Counted from the stretch's first letter, positions 1-8,848 are shown. The stretch: DNA of 62,548 nucleotides from Cytobacillus firmus DS1 (GCF_000565285.1 NZ_APVL01000022.1:1-62548); one strand, 5' to 3'. The notes: a model not told the origin generated them from the sequence alone. Numbers and translations: made by a program.

Positions 1-34
1 ACATGAGCGACATGGTCAACTTTTGGGTTGACAT

Positions 35-580
35 TTACATATATAAATGATATTTTGAATTTTTCATCCAAAGTTTATTAAAAATTTCTATCGCTAAGTC
101 CAATCTCTTTAATTTAGGCGAAACCCCAACGATTCCCAGATTATAAATACTTCCTTTTCTCTTTGGTTTTGAGAAATGAGTTGAATCCACTAAATTGTAT
201 ATTATAGAGGTTTTTGAAATGGGAATATTAAATATCTTGATCAAGGACTGTCTAAGGTGAGGTGAGATAAAAATGATATGATTGACATTATTGTATTTAA
301 TTTTTTGGGGTAAACTTGAAAGTCTTTCTTGTCCAAGCATTCTAATTATTAGTTTCTGATCCCTTGTTTTATTGTTAGAATACCAGACAGCATTTCCCAG
401 CCCCCATTCACAAAAAATGATTTCTGCCCAATTCAGTAATTCTTTGCTTTTATTAATATCATGATCCGTATGGCTTAACCATTTATCAATTCTTAGTTTA
501 TATTTCTTATTATCTTTGAGAAAATCAATGATATGTTTAGCAAACTTTAGGTCGTGTCCTGCTATTAAGATATGAATCAT
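35..580 (-). CDS. N-terminal part of a GT-B glycosyltransferase, probably truncated or frameshifted
   Basis: This 181-aa protein starts at an ATG preceded by an AAAGGAGG-like site. It looks like the N-terminal half of a glycosyltransferase family 4/1 protein: a Rossmann-like start, then IYNLVDSTHF and VGVSPKLKRLDLAIEIF, which resembles the linker into the donor-binding domain. Such enzymes are usually 350-400 aa, so the donor half is missing. The frame stops inside an AT-repeat (TTATATATG). Skipping two bases there reopens a frame that runs off the window edge, so a frameshift or a phase-variable tract is possible. It lies 27 bp after the CgeB-like gene and is probably in its operon. The acceptor is unknown. 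Confidence 0.6.
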   Translation of the reverse strand: MIHILIAGHDLKFAKHIIDFLKDNKKYKLRIDKWLSHTDHDINKSKELLNWAEIIFCEWGLGNAVWYSNNKTRDQKLIIRMLGQERLSSLPQKIKYNNVNHIIFISPHLRQSLIKIFNIPISKTSIIYNLVDSTHFSKPKRKGSIYNLGIVGVSPKLKRLDLAIEIFNKLWMKNSKYHLYM

Positions 581-607
581 AAGAATCCTCCTTTGTAGAT
601 AAATGTT

Positions 608-2218
608 TTATATGGAAACAATTCTTTTGTGTCTGTTCATTTTATTGGGGACAGGCAGCCTATCATTTTTTATAAAATTGTAAGGGTCGATTGAAAATTT
701 TGCTGTCTTTCTAAACTTCCTGTGAAAAATATCTTTGTTAAACAGATCCATTAGTCTGGTTTGATATTGTTCAATAACAGAATGATGAATGATGGCAGCA
801 ACATTCAAGACTTTTGAAGTATAAGAATACTTAAAGCGCGAATTCATTAAATCGATTTGTCCTGTTTTATCGTAAAATTGAAAATAACTTCCTTTTCCCA
901 CTATAGTAGCATTCGAATATATTGCTCCAATTAACAAATCGGTTAAGAAATAAGGACCATAATAGTTACCTGGATCCAAATATGTTATATAATCATATCT
1001 GTCTACTAAATCTGATATTTTACCCTTTCTGTTTGTGATTCTAATAATGTTGCATGCAAAAGTTTTATTGGCTATTTTTATCATGGAATTTGTAAATGAA
1101 TCTCCAACAAAAACGGTTAAGGTCTTATTAGAATAGTCTTGGCTATTAAAATATTTATAAACAGTGTCGATTTGTTCCAAATTATTCGCATAAGAGATTA
1201 CTTGAACTTTATGATTATAGGGTGTAATAACCGAAATCCCGCAATTTTTTGCTATTTTGTAAAGCCTATGGCCATATGTGTGCTGATCATAAATTTTTCT
1301 TATTCCCTGAAGCTCTTTTTGCTCTCTCCACCAGGTATTATTTATTGCCTTGTTTAGAATTGTATTAATATTTCTCCTCTCTTCAGCTACAGAGACGATA
1401 TTCATAAACCACCTTTCGATAGCCGGAGAAGCGTTACTGACCACTTTAATGCCTGAGCCTAAAAGCTCGAATATTCTCCTTGAACACATAGAAGGGGAGT
1501 TTTTAACAGAATTAACATTGATGCATACTTTATATTCCTTACTGACGTCTACTAATTTTTTATATGGAAGGTTTCCAGCAATAAATCTTTTATATTTTGG
1601 TGGAAATCGGTAATTTGTGGATTTAACAAAATAATTTCGATCATAAATATCTAATCCATATTTTGTTGAAACATCTAAAAGCACATTCATGTCCTTTGTT
1701 CTTTCTGGATGCTGGGTCCCATAATAACTGCCGGAAAAACAAATATTTCGGTTTTTATAGTTTTTAACCCTTATTGGGTTATGAATTTTAGGCTGCGCAG
1801 CAAATGGCAGGACATCTATAGGAGTGTTATGAACTTTCTCTTGGTATTTAATCTTGGAATTTTCATCTGTTGTATAGATATAATCAAAGTATTTTGCATG
1901 ATTAATAAATCTGTTAAAGTGTACTGGGTCCTCTTTATTCCAAAACACAGTTGGTATATGATTTTGTTTACACCAATGAAGCAGTTTTCTTAAAGGCTTT
2001 TCTTTATCCTCATGATAATAGCCAACTCGCCCTGTCCATTGCTGATCATTGCCTTGCCAGGCTGATTCAACAAAAAGAAGATCAGGACGTTCTTTGGTGA
2101 AAATATCCATCCAATCATTCGGTCCAATTTTTATTAAATTGCATTCTGGCCGAAAGCATTCATACGAAAACTCGTCAAGAATACAGGCAACTCTTAAATT
2201 TTTTAATGCGATAGCCAT
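608..2218 (-). CDS. CgeB-family glycosyltransferase with an extra C-terminal GT-A-like domain
   Basis: This 536-aa protein resembles the CgeB / COG4641 spore-surface glycosyltransferase group. Visible marks are NKEDP near residues 94-98, CFSGSYYG near 160-167, and SRRIFELLGSG near 246-256 followed by a PAIERWF stretch, which is the donor-site part of the Glyco_trans_1_2 domain. Residues from about 330 onward resemble a family 2 domain. The segment YITYLDPGNYYGPYFLTDLL aligns in style with the DDDYYGPNYL motif of such domains but lacks the acidic cluster, so this part may be inactive. It starts at ATG 2218, 25 bp after the dehydrogenase gene, in a shared operon. The substrate cannot be told from sequence. 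The gene looks more AT-rich than the genes after 5 kb. Confidence 0.75.
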   Translation of the reverse strand: MAIALKNLRVACILDEFSYECFRPECNLIKIGPNDWMDIFTKERPDLLFVESAWQGNDQQWTGRVGYYHEDKEKPLRKLLHWCKQNHIPTVFWNKEDPVHFNRFINHAKYFDYIYTTDENSKIKYQEKVHNTPIDVLPFAAQPKIHNPIRVKNYKNRNICFSGSYYGTQHPERTKDMNVLLDVSTKYGLDIYDRNYFVKSTNYRFPPKYKRFIAGNLPYKKLVDVSKEYKVCINVNSVKNSPSMCSRRIFELLGSGIKVVSNASPAIERWFMNIVSVAEERRNINTILNKAINNTWWREQKELQGIRKIYDQHTYGHRLYKIAKNCGISVITPYNHKVQVISYANNLEQIDTVYKYFNSQDYSNKTLTVFVGDSFTNSMIKIANKTFACNIIRITNRKGKISDLVDRYDYITYLDPGNYYGPYFLTDLLIGAIYSNATIVGKGSYFQFYDKTGQIDLMNSRFKYSYTSKVLNVAAIIHHSVIEQYQTRLMDLFNKDIFHRKFRKTAKFSIDPYNFIKNDRLPVPNKMNRHKRIVSI

Positions 2219-2243
2219 TTCTCTGCCTCCATTTCATGTTTTA

Positions 2244-3503
2244 TTAGCGTAATGGTGTGCCGATTTGAAGGCACTTATATCCTGCAGCAATCATTGAATT
2301 TTTATTGACAATATTCCTGGTATCTATTAATATCCGATTCCTAAACAAATCGGATAGAATCTTAAATTCCTGTGTTTTATATTGATTATGATCAGTTAAA
2401 ATAACTGCACAATCAGAAGTGTAAACTGCCTCTTCAATGGTTTCGCATTTCCCCTCTAACTCTTTTTGTACGTATGGATCATGCCATTTTATGTCATAGC
2501 CTTTTTTGCGAAGTTTATCATATATGACCAGGGCAGGACTCTCGCGGAGATCGTCGATATTCCCTTTATAAGCCAACCCCAATAAAGTAATAATAGGAGA
2601 TGAAATGCCTTGTATAGCTGATTCTATTAAATTCACAATTCGGTCTGGAGTACTTTCATTAATTTCTCTTGCTGCTGTAATTAATTTTGTTTCATCGGGA
2701 GCTTGTTCGATAATGAACCATGGATCAACAGCGATGCAGTGTCCACCAACACCCGGTCCAGGTGCATGAATATTTACTCTTGGATGATAATTTGCAAGAG
2801 TAATGGCCTCCAGCATGTTGATTCCGTATTTCTCTCCAATCATAGCCAGCTCATTTGCAAGAGCTATATTTACATCGCGATAGGTGTTTTCAATCAGCTT
2901 TACCATTTCTGCTGTTTTTGCATCTGTCATATAAATATTCCCTCTAACAAAATGCTTGTATAAAAAAACGGTGCGAAGACAGGATTCTTCATTTATTCCA
3001 CCGACGATCCGGTCATTGTTTATAAGTTCTTCAAATAATTTCCCCGGCAAAACCCTTTCAGGGGAGTGGGAAACGAAAATTTCGTCTCCTATTTTAAAGG
3101 TTGATTTCTCCAGAATAGGGATTAAGAAATCTTCTACAGTCCCAGGCGGCACGGTAGACTCTAAAATAACTAAGGAACCTTTTTTAAGATAAGGCAAAAT
3201 TAAGCTGCAGGCAGAGTAAACATAATTTAAATCTGCTTTTTTGTCAGATGTTAAGGGTGTCGGAACTGCCAAAATATATGCATCTGCTTTAATAGGAGAT
3301 GTTGATACAGTCAGCTTTCCTTCTTCCATTACCTTTACTAATTTATCCTGCAGGCCAGGTTCTTCAATATGAGCTTTATGCTCATTTAGTAATTTGGTTA
3401 CCTCTGGATTTATATCCACTCCATGAACTTGCAGTCCGTGTTCTGCAAACATGACAGCGGTAGGCAAGCCGATATAGCCTAACCCCATTACACATAATTT
3501 CAT
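2244..3503 (-). CDS. Nucleotide-sugar dehydrogenase (UDP-glucose / UDP-ManNAc dehydrogenase family)
   Basis: This 419-aa protein is a full-length NAD-dependent 6-dehydrogenase that turns a UDP-hexose into a UDP-uronic acid for surface polysaccharide. The N-terminal Rossmann site is GLGYIGLP (residues 7-14). The catalytic cysteine is C256 in GVGGHCIAVDP, and the C-terminal UDP-binding domain carries GLAYKGNIDDLRESP. The GGHCIAVDP form and the 420-aa length fit the WecC/TuaD superfamily, closer to UDP-N-acetyl-mannosamine dehydrogenases. The substrate is not certain. It lies just upstream of the CgeB-like gene. A terminator after the preceding glycosyltransferase suggests it has its own promoter in the 3504-3621 gap. 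Confidence 0.88.
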   Translation of the reverse strand: MKLCVMGLGYIGLPTAVMFAEHGLQVHGVDINPEVTKLLNEHKAHIEEPGLQDKLVKVMEEGKLTVSTSPIKADAYILAVPTPLTSDKKADLNYVYSACSLILPYLKKGSLVILESTVPPGTVEDFLIPILEKSTFKIGDEIFVSHSPERVLPGKLFEELINNDRIVGGINEESCLRTVFLYKHFVRGNIYMTDAKTAEMVKLIENTYRDVNIALANELAMIGEKYGINMLEAITLANYHPRVNIHAPGPGVGGHCIAVDPWFIIEQAPDETKLITAAREINESTPDRIVNLIESAIQGISSPIITLLGLAYKGNIDDLRESPALVIYDKLRKKGYDIKWHDPYVQKELEGKCETIEEAVYTSDCAVILTDHNQYKTQEFKILSDLFRNRILIDTRNIVNKNSMIAAGYKCLQIGTPLR

Positions 3504-3621
3504 GATGTCATCACCTATTTTTTATATTTATTCTTATTTAATATATGGCTATCAGACAAGGTTTGTATGGTTTGCTACCCACCAGCATAAAAGATAGACT
3601 AGTGACATGAATAAATAAAAC

Positions 3622-3648
3622 CAAAAAAAATATCCTGTTTCCAGGATT
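3622..3648 (-). terminator. Intrinsic terminator after the family 2 glycosyltransferase
   Basis: On the minus strand, ATCCTG-GAAA-CAGGAT is followed by a run of eight T. It directly follows the glycosyltransferase stop codon, so that gene is probably a separate transcript from the dehydrogenase operon. The gap 3504-3621 has no gene. Confidence 0.75.
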
Positions 3649-3649
3649 C

Positions 3650-4522
3650 TTAAAATTGGATTCTGAATTTTCTGAAATACCAATCATCATCGTATTTTCT
3701 TCTATTAATATATTTATGCCGCTGTCTAAGAACACCGTCTTGTTTGACCTGTTTTTCAATTATAGCCGGCCTTACCCCAGTAATTAATTTCTTGCATTTC
3801 TCTATTCTTTCATAATTAAAGTGGGAATAAGCCATTCTAAGAAGATTATAGGAAACTTCTTCATTTGAAACTTGATAAGGGTGTGATTTCCTGAAAAGAT
3901 GGAGAATTCGGACCTCAGGCAAAACACTGCACCTGTAACCAAACAGCCAAAGTCTGATGGAGAGTTCCACATCCTCATGCCCCCAAGTTCTAAAACCTTT
4001 TTCAAAGCCTCCAATGTTAAAGAATACCTTCTTGAAAATGATAAAGCAGCCGCCTGGAATAATTGCTGTGTCGAATAATCCCGGCCTTTTTTTATTCCAT
4101 TTTATTCGTAAGTTCCTGCTTAGGGACATGCCATACCCAATAAACTTAGGATCTCCAATTGCTGCAATTGCCGGAGCAACAGCATCTGTATGCCTCTTTT
4201 CAAGAGGTACGATAAGACCGTCAAGCCAATAATCTTCAAACTCCAAGTGCGCATCACAAAAGGCCAGGTATTTTCCTTTAGTATGTTCAGCGCCAAGGTT
4301 TCTTGCTCTTGCAGCACCAATTCCGTTTGTACGAATAAGCTTTACTTTATGTTTATAGGTATCTATGAATTTGCAGCACCCATCTGAGGAGGCATCATCT
4401 GCCACAATAACTTCAAATGAAATATGGGTTTTTACTGAAAACAGGGAATCCAAGGTGCTTTTCACATTCGCTCCTTCATTTTTGACAGGGAAAATGATAG
4501 ACACTTGTGGTGTCGCCGACAC
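3650..4522 (-). CDS. Family 2 glycosyltransferase with polypeptide-GalNAc-transferase-like motifs
   Basis: About 290 aa, GT-A fold. The longest frame opens with GTG at 4531, but the AAGGAG site touches that codon. The in-frame GTG at 4522 is spaced 8 nt from it and is preferred. Numbered from 4531, visible motifs are DDASSD (45-50), a DxH-type metal site CDAH (92-95), PGGCFI (159-163), WGHED (183-187) and HLFRKSHPY (211-219). The DxH, WGxE and H-x-FRK-x-x-PY set resembles eukaryotic GT27 GalNAc-transferases and their bacterial relatives. The role is probably surface polysaccharide or protein glycosylation. Donor and acceptor are unknown. Confidence 0.8.
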   Translation of the reverse strand: MSATPQVSIIFPVKNEGANVKSTLDSLFSVKTHISFEVIVADDASSDGCCKFIDTYKHKVKLIRTNGIGAARARNLGAEHTKGKYLAFCDAHLEFEDYWLDGLIVPLEKRHTDAVAPAIAAIGDPKFIGYGMSLSRNLRIKWNKKRPGLFDTAIIPGGCFIIFKKVFFNIGGFEKGFRTWGHEDVELSIRLWLFGYRCSVLPEVRILHLFRKSHPYQVSNEEVSYNLLRMAYSHFNYERIEKCKKLITGVRPAIIEKQVKQDGVLRQRHKYINRRKYDDDWYFRKFRIQF

Positions 4523-4682
4523 AATCTTCACTCCTTACAAAGTTCATTTACAGTTGTTCTTGTATCATATGATTGTGCGTATAGCATGGTAACGGCGCAG
4601 GTTAAGGGTTGTTTTGTCATATCCATCCTATTTGAATTCATACAATGAGAAAGGAATGAAATTACGGAAAAAGGTGATATCA

Positions 4683-5822
4683 ATGAAAGTGAATGTATCG
4701 TATTTGGGTAAAGAAAAAGGGTCAGCTGATTTTTCTTCTTTGCCGTCATTGATTTTATATTGTTCCAGACATGGACTTGACACGACATGGTCAAGGGAAG
4801 AAAAGACACTATACATTGACAGCCCCCAAAAAAATCAAACTCTTCTTCTGACAATGGAAGGAGGGGAAGATTCAGATGTGCTGCAGGAAACATCCTCTAT
4901 GATGAAGGAACTGCTGAAGAATTCAGGAATTGTACTAAAAACTGAAAATGACCAGAAGGAGTACGAAGGAACTGGTTTCCATGTTCATTTGGAATTTACT
5001 AATAGTGAACATATTGTCATTACATGCAAAAATTCAGAAATCATTGCGGTCATTCAAAAGCATTGCAGGAAAAAAGTTTCAAGCCGGCCATATGTCTTTT
5101 TTAAAACCGATGGAGCTCCACATAAAGGGGGCCCTTCAATATCCTGTGAAATCCCAGTCAATTTTAGTGGTTTAGAAGAATTCCTAATTCAGCTGCAGGC
5201 TGCTATTCTGGAACATTTTATCGGCAGCAGTGAGCTGCTTAACTGGGTGGGGCTCGAGACCGTAGTTGAGCTTTTCAGCAGCGGGGCGCCAGAGAAGAAA
5301 AAACAACGGCAGCAAAAAAGAACTCCAGACAATCGCCCGGCTGAGATAAAACCACAGGAAGAGGCTAAGGGTGAAGGTTACTTTAATTATACGATTCGCC
5401 CTCATTCCAACAACGAAAAATATACATTGATTACAGACCTAGTCATTAAAAATACGGGTACTGCTGTGCTTCATAATCCGATTGTTTGCCTTAGGGTTGA
5501 TCCTCCGGCTCAGGTAGAAATCGGAGGGCAGATCCTCCCGCCGGAGATGGTTGAGGTATTGGCGGTTCAGGGAACAGAAGGCACGAAGGGCTGGCAGTAT
5601 GCAAATGATGATTGGCTTCAGGAAGGCTATGAAAAAGGAGTGTTTTGGATCAGGCCTATTGACACCTTATCCATTAATCCTGAAGAAAATGATGGCATTT
5701 ATCAATTTCATTTAAATTTTGATAAATTGGAAAAGGGAACATGTACAGTTGAAGCATTTGTTTATTTCAGGGAGCAAGATGTAGCATTTAAGGCTATGAA
5801 TGACATAAGCTTCGCTTTTTAA
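4683..5822 (+). CDS. Hypothetical protein, no recognised family
   Basis: About 379 aa from ATG 4683, chosen because AAAAGGTGA precedes it at good spacing. The frame is open from 4614, but the earlier starts lack spaced ribosome sites. No signal peptide or membrane segment is visible. Residues about 205-235 form a charged, basic linker (EKKKQRQQKR) between an N-terminal half and a C-terminal half that looks beta-rich (KYTLITDLVIKNTGTAVLHNP, later FHLNFDKLEKGTCTVEAFVYF). The C-terminal part resembles an immunoglobulin-like or DUF11-like sandwich, but I cannot name it. It is a single-gene unit ended by a strong terminator. The function is unknown. Confidence 0.7.
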   Translation: MKVNVSYLGKEKGSADFSSLPSLILYCSRHGLDTTWSREEKTLYIDSPQKNQTLLLTMEGGEDSDVLQETSSMMKELLKNSGIVLKTENDQKEYEGTGFHVHLEFTNSEHIVITCKNSEIIAVIQKHCRKKVSSRPYVFFKTDGAPHKGGPSISCEIPVNFSGLEEFLIQLQAAILEHFIGSSELLNWVGLETVVELFSSGAPEKKKQRQQKRTPDNRPAEIKPQEEAKGEGYFNYTIRPHSNNEKYTLITDLVIKNTGTAVLHNPIVCLRVDPPAQVEIGGQILPPEMVEVLAVQGTEGTKGWQYANDDWLQEGYEKGVFWIRPIDTLSINPEENDGIYQFHLNFDKLEKGTCTVEAFVYFREQDVAFKAMNDISFAF

Positions 5823-5828
5823 GCTGAG

Positions 5829-5857
5829 GGAATCCATTATTCTGGATTCTCTTTTTT
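5829..5857 (+). terminator. Intrinsic terminator
   Basis: GAATCCA-TTATTC-TGGATTC is followed by TCTTTTTT. It closes the transcript of the unknown protein before cwlK. Confidence 0.85.
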
Positions 5858-5913
5858 GTTTTGTAGTATTCTAGAATACTAAGCAGGAAATAAAGTTTGA
5901 GGATTGATCATAC

Positions 5914-6462
5914 ATGCTGATAAAAAAAATTAATGGGCTGCTCCTGACGTTCTTAATAGCAAGTATCTTCGCGATGCTCATTTACCAATATTTAAAACCG
6001 GCGGATTTTAAAGAAGTTCCGCCCCCGACAGCACTTCACCCTCTCGTTGCTGAAAAGAAAGATGAACTTATTGCTCTTGCTGCCGGCAAAGGCATTAATG
6101 TAGTCATTACCCAGGATTTCAGAAGCATAGAAGAACAGAATGCTTTATATGAAAAAGGCCGCACTGCTGAGGGAAATATTGTTACCCATGCAAAAGGGGG
6201 GGAATCCTACCATAATTTTGGCCTGGCGATTGATTTCGCACTGATGTCCGTAGATGGCCAGGTGATTTGGGATATGAAATATGATGGCAACGGCAACAGC
6301 CGGGCGGATTGGGATGAGGTCGTTGAAATTGCAAAGGACCTTGGTTTTGAATGGGGCGGGGATTGGACACAATTCAAGGACTATCCTCATCTTCAAATGG
6401 ATTTCGGTCTTTCTATCTGGGAGCTGCAGAGAGGGAAGAGGCCGCCTGAAGCTGAAAGATAA
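5914..6462 (+). CDS. cwlK: L-alanyl-D-glutamate endopeptidase, M15C family, CwlK type
   Basis: This 182-aa protein hydrolyses the L-Ala-D-Glu bond of peptidoglycan stem peptides. One N-terminal hydrophobic segment (residues about 8-25) acts as a signal or anchor, so the catalytic part lies outside the membrane. Zinc-site motifs of M15 peptidases are present: SYHNFGLAIDFAL (His and Asp ligands) and YPHLQMDFG (third His). The sequence tracks Bacillus CwlK along its whole length (LHPLVAEKKDEL, VITQDFRSIEEQ, DGNGNSRADWDEVVEIAK). It is monocistronic, with terminators on both sides. The ATG follows a weak TTGAGGATTG-type site. Confidence 0.9.
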   Translation: MLIKKINGLLLTFLIASIFAMLIYQYLKPADFKEVPPPTALHPLVAEKKDELIALAAGKGINVVITQDFRSIEEQNALYEKGRTAEGNIVTHAKGGESYHNFGLAIDFALMSVDGQVIWDMKYDGNGNSRADWDEVVEIAKDLGFEWGGDWTQFKDYPHLQMDFGLSIWELQRGKRPPEAER

Positions 6463-6464
6463 TA

Positions 6465-6494
6465 AAAGAAACTGCACTCGAGTGCAGTTTCTTT
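6465..6494. terminator. Bidirectional terminator between cwlK and the M42 peptidase
   Basis: A perfect 30-bp palindrome centred on CTCGAG has A-rich and T-rich flanks on both strands. It lies between two converging genes, so it can stop transcripts from either side. Confidence 0.9.
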
Positions 6495-6499
6495 ATTTG

Positions 6500-7549
6500 C
6501 TAAATGATCATCTCCGATTGTACATAGTGATACAGCAGTTTAGCCGTATTTTCAATCGAATCCTCATGTGTACGCTCAAAAGCATGTGATGAATCAATTC
6601 CTGGGCCGATCAAGCCGTGTACGATATCATGGCCGGAACGGATGGCTGCTGATGCATCAGAACCGTAAAATGGGTAAATATCCAGCTTGTACTCGATTCC
6701 ATTTTCTTCGGCAAGCTGCACGAGACGCTTTCTTAATTCGTAGTGATAAGGACCGCTTGCATCCTTCACACAGATGGAAACGGTATACTCATCAGTCGAT
6801 TGGCCATCACCCATCGCACCCATATCAACAGCCAGGTATTCCACAGTCTCCGGTGTGATATTGGAATTGCCGCCATAGCCGATTTCTTCATTATTTGAGA
6901 TAAGGAAATGGGTTGTGTACGGCAGCTCAATGTTCTCTGTTTTCAGCTGTTTAATCAGCTGAAGAAGGATCGCAACACTTGCCTTGTCGTCCAGATGGCG
7001 TGATTTAATGAATCCTGCCGGTGTCGTCTGTACCCGCGGGTCAAAGGAGACAAAGTCCCCAACTTCAATGCCCAGTGCACGGACATCCTCTGCATTATGG
7101 ACTTTTTCATCAATGCGGACTTCCATGTTTTCCTGGTTTCTTTCAGCTTTTCCGGCATCTTTATAGACATGGACTGAAGTCTGATGCATCAGGATGGTGC
7201 CGGTGAATTTATTGCCTGAAGAAGTTTCGATTTCGCAATATTCGCCTTCAATCGAGTTATATTTGAATCCGCCGATCAGGTCAATCTTCAGGCGTCCGCT
7301 CGGCTTTATTTCCTTAACAATCGCGCCAAGGGTATCAACGTGCGCAGTCAGCATTCTGTGATTATTTTCGTCTTTTCCAGGAAGGGTTGCAATAAGTCCT
7401 CCTTTCCGGTTGCGCTTCGTTTCCACATTAAGCTCGTTTAAAAAATTTTCTACATATGTAATCACTTCATTTGTATTTCCGGAAGGACTTGGAATTGAAA
7501 CAATCTCTTTTAATAAGCTGATCGTTTCTTTTGTACTCGGGTACGCCAT
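6500..7549 (-). CDS. M42 family metallopeptidase (glutamyl aminopeptidase / deblocking aminopeptidase)
   Basis: This 349-aa cytosolic di-metal aminopeptidase has the expected family length. Metal-site motifs in order are TAHVDTLG (His, Asp), SRHLDDKAS (bridging Asp), NNEEIGYGG (catalytic and ligand Glu pair), VDMGAMGD (Asp) and FERTHEDS (last His). The sequence is most like the YhfE branch among the Bacillus M42 paralogues (YhfE, YsdC, YtoP), but I leave the symbol open. The family trims short peptides and tends to form large oligomers. It starts at ATG 7549 with a GAGAGG-like site and appears monocistronic. Confidence 0.9.
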   Translation of the reverse strand: MAYPSTKETISLLKEIVSIPSPSGNTNEVITYVENFLNELNVETKRNRKGGLIATLPGKDENNHRMLTAHVDTLGAIVKEIKPSGRLKIDLIGGFKYNSIEGEYCEIETSSGNKFTGTILMHQTSVHVYKDAGKAERNQENMEVRIDEKVHNAEDVRALGIEVGDFVSFDPRVQTTPAGFIKSRHLDDKASVAILLQLIKQLKTENIELPYTTHFLISNNEEIGYGGNSNITPETVEYLAVDMGAMGDGQSTDEYTVSICVKDASGPYHYELRKRLVQLAEENGIEYKLDIYPFYGSDASAAIRSGHDIVHGLIGPGIDSSHAFERTHEDSIENTAKLLYHYVQSEMII

Positions 7550-7625
7550 TCAAAAACTCCTCTCAAATTATTCTCACGCAATTCTTATTATACTGTTATT
7601 TGTTGGGATAAGCATGTGCTATGAA

Positions 7626-7648
7626 TAAAAAACTGCCATAACGGCAGT
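7626..7648 (-). terminator. Intrinsic terminator of the AI-2E-type transporter gene
   Basis: On the minus strand, ACTGCC-GTTAT-GGCAGT is followed by TTTTTT. It lies 9 bp beyond the transporter stop codon. Confidence 0.85.
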
Positions 7649-7656
7649 CAATTTGA

Positions 7657-8742
7657 TTAAATCTCTTCGGATAGCAGGCTTTTCCTTGTTCTTAATCGGT
7701 AAAACCTTCTGAAGTCTTTTACGAGAACCTTTATGACAGAATAAAAAGGTATAGCAATCAGGATTCCGATAAATCCATAAATCGATCCTGCTGCCATTAA
7801 GATAATAATGACTGTAAGCGGATGGAGGTTAAGTCTTTTGCCCATCACATGAGGTGAGACGAGATTGCTTTCAAGAAGCTGAACTGAAATCAGTACCATG
7901 ATAATTTTCAATACCATTCCCGGTCCCTGCAATAACCCGATGAATACTGCAGGAATGATTCCGAGTACAGGACCAAGAAAAGGGACAACAGTCAGGAACA
8001 TCGCAAACACAGCTAATATCAATGCGTATTCCAATCCGATAATCATATATCCGGCATACATTAGCACGCCATCGACGACTGCCACAATAAACTGACCGGT
8101 TACATAGGAAAATAAGGTCTTGTCTATATCCCCCAAAATCCGCTGGCCTTCTTCCTCGTGTTTGTCAGGAAGGTATTTTAGGAGAAAAGGCCTGAGCTTG
8201 TGGTCATCCTTAAGGAAGTAGAAAAGGATAAAAGGTACAACAACGATGACAGTGACAATACTAGTAATGGTAGAAAAAACTTTCATTACGTTTTCTCCTG
8301 CCCCTGATAAAAGTGTTTCCAGGAAGTTCAGTACTTTATTTTTTACGCTGTCATAGGAGAACATGCCCATGTTATTTTCCTCAACCACTTTCTCTGTTTC
8401 ATCCGACAAGTCTTCCATCTTAGTAGGCAGATTTTCGCTGATTTCTGCTATCTGGCTGCCAATTGTTGTGCCGAGCAGATTATAACCTAAATATCCTAAA
8501 CCCAGGACCGCAGCAAAAATAAGCAGAATGCTCGCTGTTTTTGGCACAGCCCTTGAAACCAGCCTGACGAGGGGTCTTAGTATATAGTAAAAAATGCCGG
8601 CAATTAAAACAGGGAAGAAAATAGTTGCAATCAGGGCACGGATCGGCCATAAGAAATAATCAATTTTCCCAAGGAGAAAAATGATGATTAACATTAATAT
8701 GGTGCCTGCTGCATATTTAAAAAATGGTTTATTGATCCACAT
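7657..8742 (-). CDS. AI-2E family transporter (UPF0118 membrane protein)
   Basis: About 361 aa with an eight-helix plan: two N-terminal pairs (residues about 10-75), a soluble loop rich in acidic residues (EISENLPTKMEDL), then a helical bundle with the family motif FLTVVPFLGPVLGIIPA and a C-terminal ISVQLLESNLVSPHVMGKRLNLHP segment. The family includes AI-2 exporters and Na+/H+ antiporters, so the substrate is open. The frame can also begin at GTG 8781, whose AAAGGA is only 3 nt away. ATG 8742 (MWINKPFFKYA) is preferred on protein grounds. It is divergent from the mscS gene across a 136-bp gap. Confidence 0.87.
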   Translation of the reverse strand: MWINKPFFKYAAGTILMLIIIFLLGKIDYFLWPIRALIATIFFPVLIAGIFYYILRPLVRLVSRAVPKTASILLIFAAVLGLGYLGYNLLGTTIGSQIAEISENLPTKMEDLSDETEKVVEENNMGMFSYDSVKNKVLNFLETLLSGAGENVMKVFSTITSIVTVIVVVPFILFYFLKDDHKLRPFLLKYLPDKHEEEGQRILGDIDKTLFSYVTGQFIVAVVDGVLMYAGYMIIGLEYALILAVFAMFLTVVPFLGPVLGIIPAVFIGLLQGPGMVLKIIMVLISVQLLESNLVSPHVMGKRLNLHPLTVIIILMAAGSIYGFIGILIAIPFYSVIKVLVKDFRRFYRLRTRKSLLSEEI

Positions 8743-8812
8743 GCATATACCCCAACCCTTATATATATATTTACTACTCACTGTTCCTTTTTTTAAACAG
8801 TATTAAACACCG

Positions 8813-8848
8813 GTTTAAGAATCTATGTAAGAGGAATAGTTTAAGAAT
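8813..8848 (+). repeat. Direct repeat GTTTAAGAAT in the shared upstream region
   Basis: GTTTAAGAAT occurs at 8813-8822 and again at 8839-8848, 26 bp apart start to start. It lies between the divergent AI-2E-type and mscS genes. It could be a paired regulator site. No regulator is suggested by neighbours. Confidence 0.4.

Noticed and set aside
4528..4893. 121-codon minus-strand frame across the start of the unknown protein
   Set aside because: It is antisense to a better-supported gene and covers the ribosome site of the glycosyltransferase gene.
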